Positions 24,954 to 37,902 of a stretch of 64,000 bases of DNA are shown piece by piece. The stretch is from Aulostomus chinensis (taxonomy: Eukaryota > Chordata > Actinopteri > Syngnathiformes > Aulostomidae): the NCBI GenBank assembly GCA_037954235.1, contig JBBMOA010000014.1, positions 22,916,273 to 22,980,272 on the forward strand. The letters run 5' to 3'. The translations under genes and the position numbers were made by a program. The notes under the pieces were generated by a model, which saw nothing but the letters and a program-made list of their open reading frames with translations, did not search any database and was not told where the DNA came from. Positions within the stretch are counted from its first letter, which is position 1. Every line of letters begins with the position of its first letter.

Positions 24954-26140
24954 CCAACATTCTGGCCAGTGTTTAGGTGCAGTGACCTGCTCTGGTGAGT
25001 GAACAGTCCCTCACGATGGCTGAGCTCAGGTCCGACACGCTGTAGATCACAAGACCGTTTATAGAACACTGGCCACAACAAGGCTGAGCTCATGGAGCTG
25101 TAAAACAAGGGCGTGGAGGTTGGTCTGTCTGATGAACAGCATGAAAATTTCATGAAAAATAGAGCTGAAGGAGAGAAAGAGGCGATGGGGTCACAGAGTG
25201 GAGGGAGAGAGTGGAAACTGAAGCGGAGAAGAAAAGCAGTTGAGGAAGATAGTGAGAGATTACAAAGCTTTAAATGAGAGTCTGCCAGACGACTGCTGAC
25301 AGGACAGTAGGTTTGTGTCTGATAGAGCCACAAATGCCCCTGTGGATATATTTCATTTTAATGAGGGACTGCTATGTGAGGAGCTTTGTGTTCCTCTCAC
25401 CAAGACAAACAGACCGTCTCTGCTCGGAGAATGAGGGGCTTTGGGCCCACCGAAGAGATCCTGTGTCTGACCCAGAAGAATTGTTCACTCAGCCAACGAC
25501 GCAATACAATCAGACTCCGAGGTGGCGGCCAAAGCCACAGAGCTGACTGACTGACTGACTGTCCCTCATGGAGCAAGTCTTGTTGGAAAAGGACTGTCCC
25601 CTCTGGAGTTTGTTCACATCACCGTATCAACCTCAGTGACTTGATGTTCGCAGTTTCCCGGAACAGACGCTGCTGTGGACAGAGACTTTCACATCTGTCA
25701 CAACGAGCAAGGCATCATGAGAACGCTCTCTGGCTGGTGCGTTCACTCCAACTGGGCCTCTCCCCCGCCAGCTCTCCGCCCGTGGGGACCATTCAACCAC
25801 ACATTTTTCGTCTTAAACATTGTGAAATCAAATACCTCTCAAAGTTGCAAGCATTCTAACTGCCAAACAATGTTCAGGATATTCCCCTCGCTCATTACTG
25901 GGGGCCGGCACAGTGGAGCGCAAGAGAGGGAGAGCGAGAGAGACAAAGGGGGACATTAAGGGTTTCTGGATGAAATGAAACCACCAGAGCACTTTCTCTC
26001 ACTTAGGAGGAACTATTGATCTCATAAACGTCTGTCTGGACACGTCCAGGAGTGCTCGTATGAGCTTTCAGCTTCTTAAAGAAGCGTGACTTCTGTCAAC
26101 AAATGATATTTTCATTCTGGCCAGAGCCGTCCAACTCTAC

Positions 26141-26280
26141 CTGTTGCCATGTAACTTTGGCATCAGAAGCTCCAAGCGTAGGTCTGAGGAGAGAGGAGGA
26201 GCTGAAAGAGGAGCTCCGTGGAGACTCTCCCACCTCATCTATCATTAGCACGAAGCTGACGGGTGTCGCCTCCTGGGTCT
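26141..26280 (-). CDS. Internal exon candidate (140 bp, phase 1/0), serine-rich linker
   Basis: Two bases complete a glutamate codon, then forty-six codons run TQEATPVSFVLMIDEVGESP, a serine-rich stretch (RSSSFSSSSLLRP) and TLGASDAKVTWQQ. The acceptor is TTTTTGCCTGGTCAG and the donor CAG|GTAGAG. The serine-rich part looks like a flexible, possibly phosphorylated linker between the helical blocks encoded on either side; this is inference from composition. Leaving in phase 0 it joins the 298-bp exon as TWQQ-ALGDS. Confidence 0.68.
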
Positions 26281-27232
26281 CTGACCAGGCAAAAAGTCGT
26301 CTCTAGTGGGAGCAGTGCAGGTTTTCACTTTATCGTTTTTCGGCATGTGACCCTAACTACTGTTTGACACAGTTGCAGGTCGGTTCACGAACAGCAAGTG
26401 AAAAGGTCTGGTGAATCTCAGCAGTCTTCAATAATCGTCATCGCCTTATTTCATCGTTTGCAAGAAGCTGCGAAGAACATGAAAGGTTAAAGATGAAAGA
26501 ATTTATTACACCTAGTTTGTAAAAAAATGCAAATGTAATTTTATCTGTAACGCTTTTCTTTGGTCCTCTTATTTCTTTCTGTCCAAAAGATTTCAAGTGT
26601 GTCCATTTTCACATCCCTTTGTGCAGTTCAGGGACGCGACTGTGGCATCAAAGTTGCAATTATCCTGAATTTTAAAAACAGGGCAGTGGATTCATCGAGG
26701 AAAAACTCTTTATAGAAAAATGTTTTCTGTTTTGCACTGAAAAGAATGAGCTAAATTGAAGAAATTAGATTAAATAAACTAATTAGATGCTTGTTGAGTT
26801 AGAATTCCCACGTGAAGTGACTTAATATTTTGATGTCCGTGCTATCCAACTGCGATTATGTCGATTGATCCTGCAGTTGTTTTAGTCTTAAGTCATTATT
26901 CTGAAATGTTTTCCAAAGTCTACAGAAGATGATCAGCACCACGCTGTTTAATTTAAACTAATATTTTGACGAACATTAGCTTTCACAAATGTGGCGTGTT
27001 CTTGCAATTTGAATATTGCTGTTGGCCATATTGCTATTTTGATTAAGTGGTGATTTATTATGTATTTTCTCAGACTGGTTTATGTGGAGAAAAATGATTA
27101 TCATTTTAATCAGAAGCAGTGTTGACAAATATTGGCTTGGATAGAGAAAATCACAGGTCAGATAATCGCATCCACGTTGATCATTGGTCCTGCACGGTGA
27201 TGAGAAAATGGATGAAGGCTGTAATTCTCACC

Positions 27233-27892
27233 TTAAAGGTGCACTGAGCATTGTTGCCTGACGTCACTTCACTTACTGTAAACAACAAACAAACAGAGCA
27301 CAGAGCAAGAGAAAGTGGACCTGTGCTGCGCTAACGTTGCTAAGATGAGTGAGCAAACTCCAACTGTTCGGGGAGTAAATTTATATTCGAAGTCTTTATA
27401 CAATATCTTTATGATATTAGGTTATGGTTACAGCTGATATATTTAAAAACAAAAATTTATGAGCTTATGCAAAAGAGACACTTCCTGTTGAATTTGTCCT
27501 TCCTGGAATCGCTGCTAGTCCTAGTTTGGACCTGTAGAGTAAGCTAGGAATAACAAACTATTACACTGAAAAATGGCTTACGAGCGTCACAGCTACGACG
27601 CTACTCGATCGACTCTGCTTATGCCCCAGTGTATGCGCTAACCCCCCCCATCCCCCCCATCCCCAACCATCTTGTCGGTGATTGGCTGGAACCTGGTTTG
27701 TTGTGTTTATGTGCGCATCCTGTGCACTCAGTGTTAGTTTGCTGTTTGTGAGCCCTGTGTCGTCTCCAGAGACGAGACTTTGTCTCATTATTCAGGGGGC
27801 AGGCAGCGAGCGGATCAAGGGGAGACGCCTACGATTGGAGACAAAAATGAAATCGCGCTGAAGCCATGCAGCAACACTTAGTGCACCGTTAA
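27233..27892. mobile_element. TTAA-bounded inverted-repeat element (MITE-like), 660 bp
   Basis: The left end reads TTAAAGGTGCACTGAG and the right end, on the other strand, TTAACGGTGCACTAAG. Over 23 terminal bases 18 match. Both ends start with TTAA, so a TTAA target-site duplication is likely, as in piggyBac-type nonautonomous elements; other superfamilies also use this target. Inside there is no transposase frame, only two C-runs (27.64-27.66 kb) and GC-rich sequence with GATTGGCTGGAAC. I judge it a full-length but noncoding element. Confidence 0.72.
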
Positions 27893-29058
27893 AACATTTC
27901 GGAAATCCTTTGTGATAAATCTGACGAGCATTTTGCTTTTAACATTAAGCAGACTGTGCATGTTTTCACATGCACTGTAACTGGGTCCCTACAGGAGGTC
28001 TACAAAAGCTGCTGTCAGCTGCCTGCGACGGCGCCAGAGCAGGAAATGGAGCTCTTTGGTTCAGAACCAAGGCTGAAATGAGTGGAGTTGAGTGGGACGC
28101 CGGGCTGAAGCTTTTTCCAGCAATGAAGCTGCACTCAACAATGCCCGACTCACAACACAGGCACTCGGGCTCGCTGGAAAGGTGGTGCACTGTGCACTGC
28201 TGAGAATGGAGTGGAGCAGCGTTGTGCCTTCCATTACACAATTAAAGTGGTGCTTTTGGGTATCAAGCGTTTTATTTCATTAAAGTCATTCGGCTTTGCA
28301 GAAGGAGCTTTTAAAAGCACAGGGACCACACAGCAATAATGCTGTCCTGTCAAAATCACTCATCTGCAAATATCACCTTTATTTTGAGTCCAGGTGGAAC
28401 TGCCAGGAGAGAGCTGTGACTATTTACATATCCACTGTAAAAATGATGTGAAGCTCCTAAAGGTAAAAGGCCAGCAGGTGTCTCCCTCACTGCACTAATC
28501 TAGTCTACTAGTTACCAGGTTGACTCAACTCACCACATGTTCTCAGGGGTGGAATGGCGGTCATAAGACAGATGAGTCATGTGTTCGATCTCATCATCAG
28601 ACAGTATGTGATGATGTCACACACTAACAATAACAATATGAACCTGTCGGAGGCCAGAGTTGCCAATTTGAGCGATTGCTATTGTTCGTTAGCAACTGTT
28701 AGCTTAACTGTCCAGAAAGTGGCCACCTCAGCACGGCTGTTCAGCCCCTTCTGGTCCTCCAGCTCACACCAGCGGAGAGCTGCTGAACCTGTGTCGACCC
28801 TCGTCTCGCTCCTTTGTTGGTTCGACGGTATTTGAGACGATACCGTTTCTCAGACGTGTCTCTGGTCAGTCAGCACCTGAGCTCCACACATCGATACACC
28901 AGCCTGTTCGTGCTGTTGGCTCAGAGATCCTCAACCGCTTGGAATCTAGGTTTTTGCGATATTTTAGAACCGATAAAATTGTTAAAACAATTAAACAGAT
29001 ATAATTTATTTTCAGGGAAATTTAATCTTTCATTCTGCATCTTTCTACAAGTCCTGCA

Positions 29059-29060
<2 letters not shown>

Positions 29061-29143
<83 letters not shown>

Positions 29144-29291
29144 ATATATATATGTATATATGTATATATATATATATATGTATATACACACACACACATA
29201 TATATATACATATATATATATACATATACATATATATATACACATATACATATATATATATACACACATATATATATACACATATATATAA
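29061..29291. repeat. AT/TA microsatellite with CA/GT islands, 230 bp
   Basis: About 80 bases of pure AT, then AT interrupted by TGTATA, ACACAC and CATATACA words. Fully self-complementary in long parts. Apparent tyrosine/isoleucine open frames on both strands come from the repeat. Confidence 0.95.
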
Positions 29292-30245
29292 TTTTTTTTT
29301 AAATGTTGTTTTGTTTTTATCAAATTTATTTTCAGCTTTTGAGAGTTTTTTTAAACTTCCTCTGTAACTGACCATTTTACTTTTATACATTGATAGGATT
29401 TATGTCTAAATCACTGACTGACATCTGTAAATCCACAGAAAAATTCCATTACATTTTTTGATTTCATGCAGAACTTTTTGTTTCTTAAAAAGCAGCTGGA
29501 GATGTTTTGTTTTTTTGTTTTTTTTTTAGTTTTGTCTTTCTAATTCAGGCAGTCTGACTTTCTTCCACGTTTCATTTATTCTGGTCTGATATCGTTTTAA
29601 TTGTGTTTCTCTTTTTCACTGCAAAGGCTTCTTTTTTTCATCCCTGTGATTTACATCTGTGAAAGGTGCTGTTGGAATATGACTGACCTACTTGTACTTC
29701 TTTTTCATCACGGTCTTCAGTAAACCTTCTAAAACTCCACCAACATTCCCACAGCAAAGGTGGTGTTTAGGTTCCCCTCTAAAAACAGAGCAGATTTAGG
29801 GGCCTGAACTGCAGCATTACTGCAGTAATAACAGGAAGCTGACTTTATTATTACACACTATTACTGAATCCACTGGTCCTGTTGCCACGGTCTAATGGGA
29901 CCATTACGCACAATTAAAGAATAACAATGGCATTACTCTATCAAAACAATGCTAATTTTGGGGGCTTGCAATTACTAAAATACAGCCATTAGTTGAAATT
30001 ACTGTGAGTCTCTATGAAGAAAAACTGTTTTGGGATTAAAGTGTAGATCATAACACATCTTTGTTCCCTAAATAGACTCAACCAATGGCGGATGCTAAAT
30101 TTGTGCCTGGATTGTTAGCAGCGGATTGAAACACGGCAGGCTTCTTGCTCAGGCTTTTGCACCAATCACATGCTCGCTCTTGCATTGTGTTCTGGTTTGA
30201 ATCACCATGCCAGTGATTGACAGATTACTGTTTGGCAATTCTTAC

Positions 30246-30351
30246 CATCCTGGGTTCCATAAAGGCTCAATCTCACCCAATCAGAGAGCTGGGCCAAACT
30301 CCGCCCCTGCCCAGCACAGCCTGAACAGGAAACCAGCTCCAGATGCAACCC
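30246..30351 (-). CDS. Internal exon candidate (106 bp, phase 0/1)
   Basis: Thirty-five codons starting GLHLELVSCSGCAGQG and ending in RLSLYGTQD, then one base of a split codon. The acceptor is CTTACCTTCCTCCAG and the donor is GATG|GTAAGAATT, nearly ideal. It has the phases needed between the 48.7-kb and 26.2-kb exons (0 in, 1 out), and the split codon becomes GAG (E). A second potential donor (TTGG|GTGAGATTG) lies inside the exon and could shorten it. The 18.2-kb intron before this exon is the longest in the chain, so further exons may be hidden in it. Confidence 0.66.
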
Positions 30352-32857
30352 CTGGAGGAAGGTAAGTGTTTCAGATGCAGCGCTGCACGCTAACCAGAAC
30401 CAGGCCCCACTTGCCTCGCTCCCTGCCTGCACAATGAACCTTTTTCGAGGCCCAATGGCAAGGGGGAGGGGCAGCAGTGGACGTGGGGGTCCTTGGGTGA
30501 GCACAAACAGAGATGGCTATAGGTCATATGTTTTAGTCAACAGAAGTCAGCCTGGCCAGGAGTCAACTTACATAAATGACAGACAGTCCATCGTTACCAT
30601 GGCGACCAAAAGAAGAAAAAAAAAAAACCCTCATCTGCATTCTTTTGGAAACACACACATGTGCTTCATTTGCAAATATGTAATCACATCCCATTTGCCT
30701 TCACAAATAACAACACACAAAGCTGGAAGGAATACAGGGAAACCTCTGAAAACTAAATGCATAAATCTTGAAGTGAGAAGATGGCAACGAAGCTTTGACT
30801 CTAAATTATCTGCAGCAAACTTACTATTGTCTTGAAGAACAGCTGGATAACAAACGGGTATGTTTTCACGCTCCCTGCTGAGGTTTAGAAATACTCAACA
30901 ACACCAAAACACAGGGGAAACCTGCTAGGACACTTCCGTGAATGACAACCTGTCGTCTGAGCCTGCTAATGCGCTCACACGTGTATAATATTTACACGAG
31001 GACACATGCTCAGTGTTACCTGCGACAATGATGAACCCCAGAGTGTCTTCACCTTGAATTTGTTGTTTATTACAAGACGGAAATTTGCCTGAAGTTGAGC
31101 AGGAATGGAAAAATGAAGTTGATGTGAGGCTCACTTTTTACAGCCATTACTCTGTCTTGTGTGAAAGGTGCGGACGACGCATGGCGTCTTTAACGAGGGA
31201 AGGGGAACCGTGATTTTAAACAGAAAGAAGAGCGAGCCGGCACACAGGATCCTATGTTTCCTGAAGAGGAAGATCAGGGATGAATCACATCACTCTGCAT
31301 CTCTCTCTGTTTCCTGTGTCCTTCCTTTCACTTCAAGAAAAAAAACGAACAAAAGTGGGTTGTGAGAACACTTCGGTCGTAACAGAAGACATAAACCGGA
31401 CGACTTGCGAAATGTCTCTCTTTAGATTTCTGTCGATAAGCACAACCATATTCCCTCTTATTAAAATTGATTGAGGTCCAATAAGACTTGAGAACATCAC
31501 ACCACCTCTGTGAGCAAGAGTTTGTCATATCGCTCAGCTCTCCGCCAGACTGATGCAGGCGATCGGCTGAAAACGCTGCTTGAAAACAGAACTGCAGCTA
31601 CATACTACAATTCTATTAATACTCGGTAAATTATGGGATGCATCCTCCAGTCTGACCGCTGCTCTTACTTGTCTCAGCACAGAGAAAACATAAAATTAAT
31701 GGCTGAGGAGAAGTGTATGAAAACAACATAAGAGCCCTGTGTAGGCCGCCGATGCCAGTGTAAACAAAAAAGCAGCAGTTTCTTGTTATGTTACATGGAT
31801 CTGCACCAACATGTAATGGGTTCTTCTTTGGTCCGTGTTCCACTGCGTGAAAACCTCAAGGTTTTGCGTGATCATGCTGACAGATGGACTGAAAAACAAA
31901 CCAACAGACACGGCTGGAAACACAACATCCTTGGCAGAGGTAAAGAAACGAAGGCAGGGCTAAAGATAAGAGGGTCTGATGGTCTGGCAGGAGACGTGAT
32001 TGAACAGGGAGACACAGAATGACAGAGAGCAGGGAAGGTGGGACAGCTGTGAAAGGTGAGGCGACCCTTGGTTTGGCACCATCAGCCTGACGCTGCGTTC
32101 ACTGGTTGGAACACAGAGGCATAAATCTTTTGTTTTAAATGAGACCTGAGTTACCGCACAGGGCGAGAGGTGGGTCTGTTTTGTTTCTGGCCGTCGAAGC
32201 GGCCTGCTCACAGATCTACATGCCGGGCTGTTTTGGAAGAGAAATCAATGGAGTCGCAGAGCTGAAGGTCAGCTCGCCAGAGGAGGGACGCACAGGCAGC
32301 CGCCTCATTCTTCACACACGCTGAAGCTTTTTCAAAGCGCTTACATCACTTTTACATCAGCGCTTCAGTCTTCTTCCAGCTGCTTCCACGTTCATCTCCC
32401 GGCGTTTATCTGCACCCTTTTCCTCTAAAAGGTTGGCTCTGTGTCAAGCTTGACGGCTATAATTTAGCGGAGACATGGGATCCAATCACAGACACAAACA
32501 CGCCCTGTCACCGCCAGCCAGCCACAAGGTGGTCACTGCGGCTGGACTCCGTCAACCCGGCACACGACATCCTGCCTGCTTATCATACACTGGCTATGAC
32601 CTGCAGCTCTTTTGGAACACTGCCGGTTTTACAAATGAGTGAGTTTTAAATGATGAAAAAAAAAACGGCATTAAAGCAAGTGTTTGGAAACAAAGTGGAA
32701 TTAACGAGGTGTGTTTTTCGCCACATGGGCTGCAACAGATTATGGCGTAATTCACCAGATGAGAGCTGCTCTGCAGCCACAAACCCCAGGGCCATGTAAA
32801 AAAACCTCCCGCACTTTTCTCACACTAAGAGAAACTGAATCATACGCATTCATCAGT

Positions 32858-32859
<2 letters not shown>

Positions 32860-32951
<92 letters not shown>
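32860..32951. repeat. CA microsatellite
   Basis: Pure AC, 92 bp; the longest uninterrupted CA run of the window. Confidence 0.95.
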
Positions 32952-32953
<2 letters not shown>

Positions 32954-35870
32954 CTAATACTGCCAAGGACAGTACATTACATCCACTACTAATTGACTCA
33001 GGAGGCTCCAGCAGGGAGAAAACATCCTGAGGTAAACAGACGGACTCGAGACGGAGCAGATTGCAATAACCACAGTTTATCACACAGGACTCGAAGGAAA
33101 ACAACCGGCTTCAATGTCAGGCATTTTTTCATCACAGCCAATCAAGACTGACACGATTCAAGATCTTTTAAAAAAGAAAAAAAAAATCATGAATCGGGAA
33201 ACATTGAAGAAGCCCATCTGATTCCAGTTTCACACTGAGAGGCAGTGGTGGTGGTTTTGGGGGGTGGGGGTGAACAATTTTCCATCACAAGGAAAAGAGA
33301 TTTCAAAATAAGAGTCTGGCTGGAATCCAGCTGAATGCAAAGGTGTGACCAAGCAACTGACATCCATCTTGTTCTTCTCTTAATGGCGGTATATTATATG
33401 GAAACATGTATCCAGTCTTTCTGTGTGTGTTTGCATAAGTGGGATATGGTTTTTGCAAGACATGATGCACAGAGACTGGAGACTTCAAACATGAGGGGGC
33501 ACTGTTGCACCATGGCAGTCCTGGGGAGGGCTGATCCTGGCCTGCACACAATGAACTACATCTGTCAGTCCCTCCATCCTGGAGAGCCTTTCAATAGGCT
33601 GGAAATGGGCTGGAGATGAAGGCTTGGATGTTTGCAAGTTATTAGCTGTATGTTCGGTGGATCACAGCTGTGTGAAGTGGGCCTCGCTGACCTCAGCTCT
33701 GCCTGTACTGTCATTTCTAACTTGGCCTGATGTCATCACAGGCTGCTATAGATTCAGAGCTCCATTGCGGAGTGAGTTTTCTGCGGTGAATAAAACATGA
33801 AATTCGTCATGAATATCCTGAGAGCTGCGTCACTAACTGGCGTACGCTGTTGTGAGTCATAACTGAGGTACAGCTCAGCCTCGCTCGAGTGTTTGCATGC
33901 ACATCAGTCAGTGTGTGCGGGGAGGAGCTTCATCTCTGACCCCCCTGTTAACACACAGGCCACAGAAGAAACTCTGGGGGTTGAAGTAAAATAGAAAGCA
34001 GCTAATATCTGTTTAAAGTTGACCTGGCGTGCCTGCAAGGAAGGACCAAACATATGTGTGAGTGTTTGTGTCTGTTTTTCTTGTGGTGTAAATAAGGTCT
34101 CCGTCATAATCTGAGCTGTTTTACCAAGCTCCATCACAGACACTGACAAACACACCTACACACGGCTGCGCTTCCCCAAACATTTATATGACACTCAGCA
34201 CAGAGCCATGACACCAGAAACAACTAATCTCCCATCATTTCCTCTGCTGATGCAAACATGTACACACACCTGGGAAGATGCACTGGACACGTTGGGCTTT
34301 ACAGACAGCAAAAAAAACCCAAACAAAAAAGTTTTGTTAAATAAAACCAGGCAGAAAAAAGACAGGAAAATGAGAGAGGAAATCAGTAATGAACTCTGGA
34401 ATGATGGGAAGGGGGTGAATTAAGATATTATTGCTACAGTGGCAGTGGTGTGCGTGTGTGCGCGCCCGCATGTGCGCATGTGCGTTCGTGTTGGGTAACA
34501 AGATGTCTCGCACTTGTTAGATGACTCAAGACCATGATGATTAATTCTGAGCTGAGACAAACACGAGAGGTCTGTCCGTCATCCTGTGTTTACTGGAAAC
34601 TAGCGCCGTCAACAAACACTCACAATTCAGTACACAATTCAAAAGTACATTTTTTTTGGGGACCATCTGTCTCACCGGCTATTTTCAGTGGACCCCGTTG
34701 TGGAGTCACATGTTGCAAAGAAGAAATGAAATCACCTGTTTGAGACTATTTTGGACTCAAACGGCACGGCGAGCTTAAAGGCCTAAATGAAGCTTTTAGT
34801 CTTTGCACACGTAGAGGAAGTAGAGCCTGAAAATGTCTCCAACACCAGCATTTGAGGACACATTGTCCTGCTGGGAGCCGTGGTCACGATTAGACACGAG
34901 TGGTCAGGAGTCCGATGGCTCCTCCACCAGCGAGCCAGTCTTCAAACGAAGAAACAGGTGGCGATCAAATAAATACCATGTATGATGGAGTAATGGGGAA
35001 AGGCATGTTTCCTCCTGTTGCTTCTCAGGCCAGGGCCTGGAACATCAGGACAGTCTTATCAAGGCGCACGCTGACGCTTTGATACCACAACCTGTCTTCA
35101 TATAGGAGGAACCTGAGGAAGATGCACTGTGGCGTTAGAACGTCAGCTGAGCACCAGACACGCTGATCCGTGAGCTGCGGTGGAGTTTTTAACATGCACT
35201 GTAGTTTCTGTCAGATTCTATTGCCGTACACATGTTTTGAGTTGTGCTTTCATGTTAAATATCGGCTCCAAAAATACGACCAGGGACAGGAGGCTGGACA
35301 GGAGTCACACAACATCACGCACTCGCTTGCTGATTGATTGTAGGTCCAGCGATGGAGAGTTCACAACCAAACGTGTCACAGAGAGAGTGATCTGCCCCCC
35401 GAGCCATCTGAAATATGTAACTAACAAGAACATACCCATTAAAAGGCCTTGTATATATGTTATTGTTTCATCCTTCAGTGGACACAATGTGCAAAAATAA
35501 ACAAGTTAACATCTTTTTTTTCTGGAATATTCCTGTTTGATGGCCCCATATTGAGGGGTGGAGCGCAGAGGCAAAAGAAGTTTTATTATTTATCATTTTC
35601 CTTCTCGTTACATTTGTCAGGGTAAAGGCGTGACCTCTCTCAAAATAAGACGAAGCCATGCTGTGAGATTAAATGTATTATTCCAACGCTCCTCCCTGAG
35701 TGTATCAGAGCAGCGGGCCGTGAAGAGAACGCTCTTTCTGTGAGTAATCTAAGACCTTAGACACGGTGGCTCTCCGCGCACACAGCAGTCCTCTGTCACA
35801 CCTACGAACTGGCGTGCTTCCGCTAACACAGGCAGCTTCACCAAAACACTACAAATCTCATTTGAGTGAA

Positions 35871-35873
35871 GCG

Positions 35874-35917
<44 letters not shown>
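35871..35917. repeat. GC/CA microsatellite
   Basis: GCGCGCGCGCGC followed by a CA run. Confidence 0.95.
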
Positions 35918-35922
<5 letters not shown>

Positions 35923-37580
35923 GCACAGGTAACAGAAGGTATATGTGTTACGCTTGTGTTTACTGAAGTGTCATGGGGAGAGCTGGACACAACACCCAGG
36001 CTGAAATGAAAGAGAGCAAAGACGTGCAGCAATCCCTCTGCAGACTCCATGTCTGCACACTAACACCCGTCTCTCTGCATGAATTACATCTGTTTTAACA
36101 TTTTGAATATTCAAGGATTTTACCAGGATGTGTTTTCGGCATTTCGTTTCTGACCCACATTCCATGAGAAGGGGGCAATGGGAGAGTCAGGATGGAGACA
36201 GGCAGAGTGACGAATACATGGCTGATTCTATTTGTGTACGTGTGTGTTTGCGTGAAAAGCAAGCGTGGTCCAGGTCTGCTGACAAGAGCTCGACACAGGC
36301 TGAAACAGAACAATAGAAACAAGATTACCCAGGGTTTCCACTGCACAAACATTCCCAGAAACTTAAGCCCACAGCTCAGCTAAAAAACACGAGCAGGAGG
36401 GGCAACGAGGGAAACATGAAGCATTAATACAGCCTGACACCTCTTTAAAAACACCCCACCATCACTCGCTCTATCAATGTCTCACCCCTTCCCAGATTTC
36501 TTAACCTACTCCCTGGTGCACCCCTCGCTCTGTCTCTCGTTGCCTCGATTGTGAAGGCAGAGGGCTGATCTGGCCAAATCACACAGACTCGTGCTGACAT
36601 GATCAAATCCTACAGGACTTGCTTGACTGAATCAAAAATACCACAACTCACAAGTGTAACACAAATCGAAACAAATCCATCTGCACGGAGATGTGCTAAA
36701 AGTGTCGCAGCACGGTCAGAAGGCTTCATCACTTCACCTATCACTCGTCCTTACCTGACATCCCCGGGTCTAACGGGTCACCTTCACTTCCCAGAATTCT
36801 GAGGTCACCAACTGTGATCCCGCACACATCTAGCATCCTCCTGAACAACAGCCGACAACAGCTTGGTGATGTTTCTCACACTTTCACACTCTCTGATGGA
36901 TTCTTTCTCCACGGGTGCGACTAATGTGTGAAGAGGGGAAAGGTTGCGGTGTGTTCATATTTTCAGTCAGCAGGGGGTCTCTGAATGCTCCAGCTACTTC
37001 TTATGTGATTATCTCCTTGTATCCCAGGTAGGTCTTCAAAGACACCATCCTGCCTGACCTGTTTTCTAAGTGGAGGACGCCCACGAGGGTGTAACCCTGT
37101 GTGACCTGCCTCTCTGATAAGTAATAGTTGACAAGTGGCAGTAAATCCTCAGATGTCCCTCGCTCTTCTCTACGTGCACCATGAAAATGCCTCTCTTCCT
37201 CAACTTTTCCCATCACGTCCGTCCTTCCTGCACAGATGGTAAACACATCACTAATGCCTCGTCTGTCCGTCCCCTGACGCGGCGCAGAGCCGAGCTGCTA
37301 AACAAGAACTAAACATCACACACATCACGCTGGCAGAGGTGCCTCTTCTTCAAACAACACCACCACCAGAAGAATCACAGTGTCACTATGTGCTTGACGC
37401 TCTAAGTGCCAAAGTATACAATTTAGCTAATATCACCTCGGTCCCTGCTGGTTGAAGAAGTCATTTCCTCACAATGATTGCGTACACTAGTCTTCAGTAG
37501 TGAGGCTGTTAAACAGCAAATGTGCTTAAACAATAGACAAATCTGTTCTTATTAAATATGTACAAGTAATATTTAATAGT

Positions 37581-37902
37581 TCCCTCTCCCTCTTCTCCTG
37601 TTCAGGGTGGTGGGGGTGGAGCCTATCCCAGCAGCCTTCCCCCTGGACAGGTCACCAGTCCATGGCAGGGCCAACACATAGAGACAGACAACCATTGGCT
37701 CTCCCAGCCACACCTACGGTCAATTTAGAGTCTGGATTAACCTGGTCCCTCTTGATGTCTTTGGACTGTGGAGGAAGCTGGAGTACCAGAGAGAACCCAG
37801 CAGGAACAGGGAGAACATGGAGACTCACCCAGAAAGACCCACGAACCCACAACCTTCTTGCTGTGAGGCAGCAGTGCTGACCACTGCTCCACCGTGCTGC
37901 TC
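37581..37902 (-). mobile_element. Teleost interspersed repeat, about 320 bp (copy 2)
   Basis: Reverse complement of copy 1 at 20.99 kb. By eye only about ten differences, mostly in the first 60 bases and at the tail, so the two are roughly 97% alike. Such closeness suggests recent spread of one subfamily, or conversion between copies. It lies in the 18-kb intron, in the same orientation as the gene, while copy 1 lies against it. Confidence 0.8.

Larger units (their letters stand above)
23442..26140 (-). other. Intron with mobile-element cluster
   Basis: Contains the tRNA-derived SINE and adjoining decayed transposon (23.69-24.27 kb), two poly-A-rich runs near 24.7 kb, and an 86-bp CA tract at 24.87 kb. 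Nothing exon-like with usable phases (0 out to 0 in) was seen between the two flanking exons. Confidence 0.5.
26281..30245 (-). other. Intron with TTAA-bounded element and AT microsatellite
   Basis: AT-rich for the first kilobase, then the 660-bp inverted-repeat element at 27.23 kb, a GC-richer unassigned stretch at 27.97-28.25 kb, and the 230-bp AT tract at 29.06 kb. The stretch 29.87-30.0 kb has several homeodomain-like AATTA/TAATT cores, but that is weak evidence of regulation. Confidence 0.5.

Noticed and set aside
28921..29390. Tyrosine/isoleucine-rich open frames on both strands
   Set aside because: Produced by the AT microsatellite.
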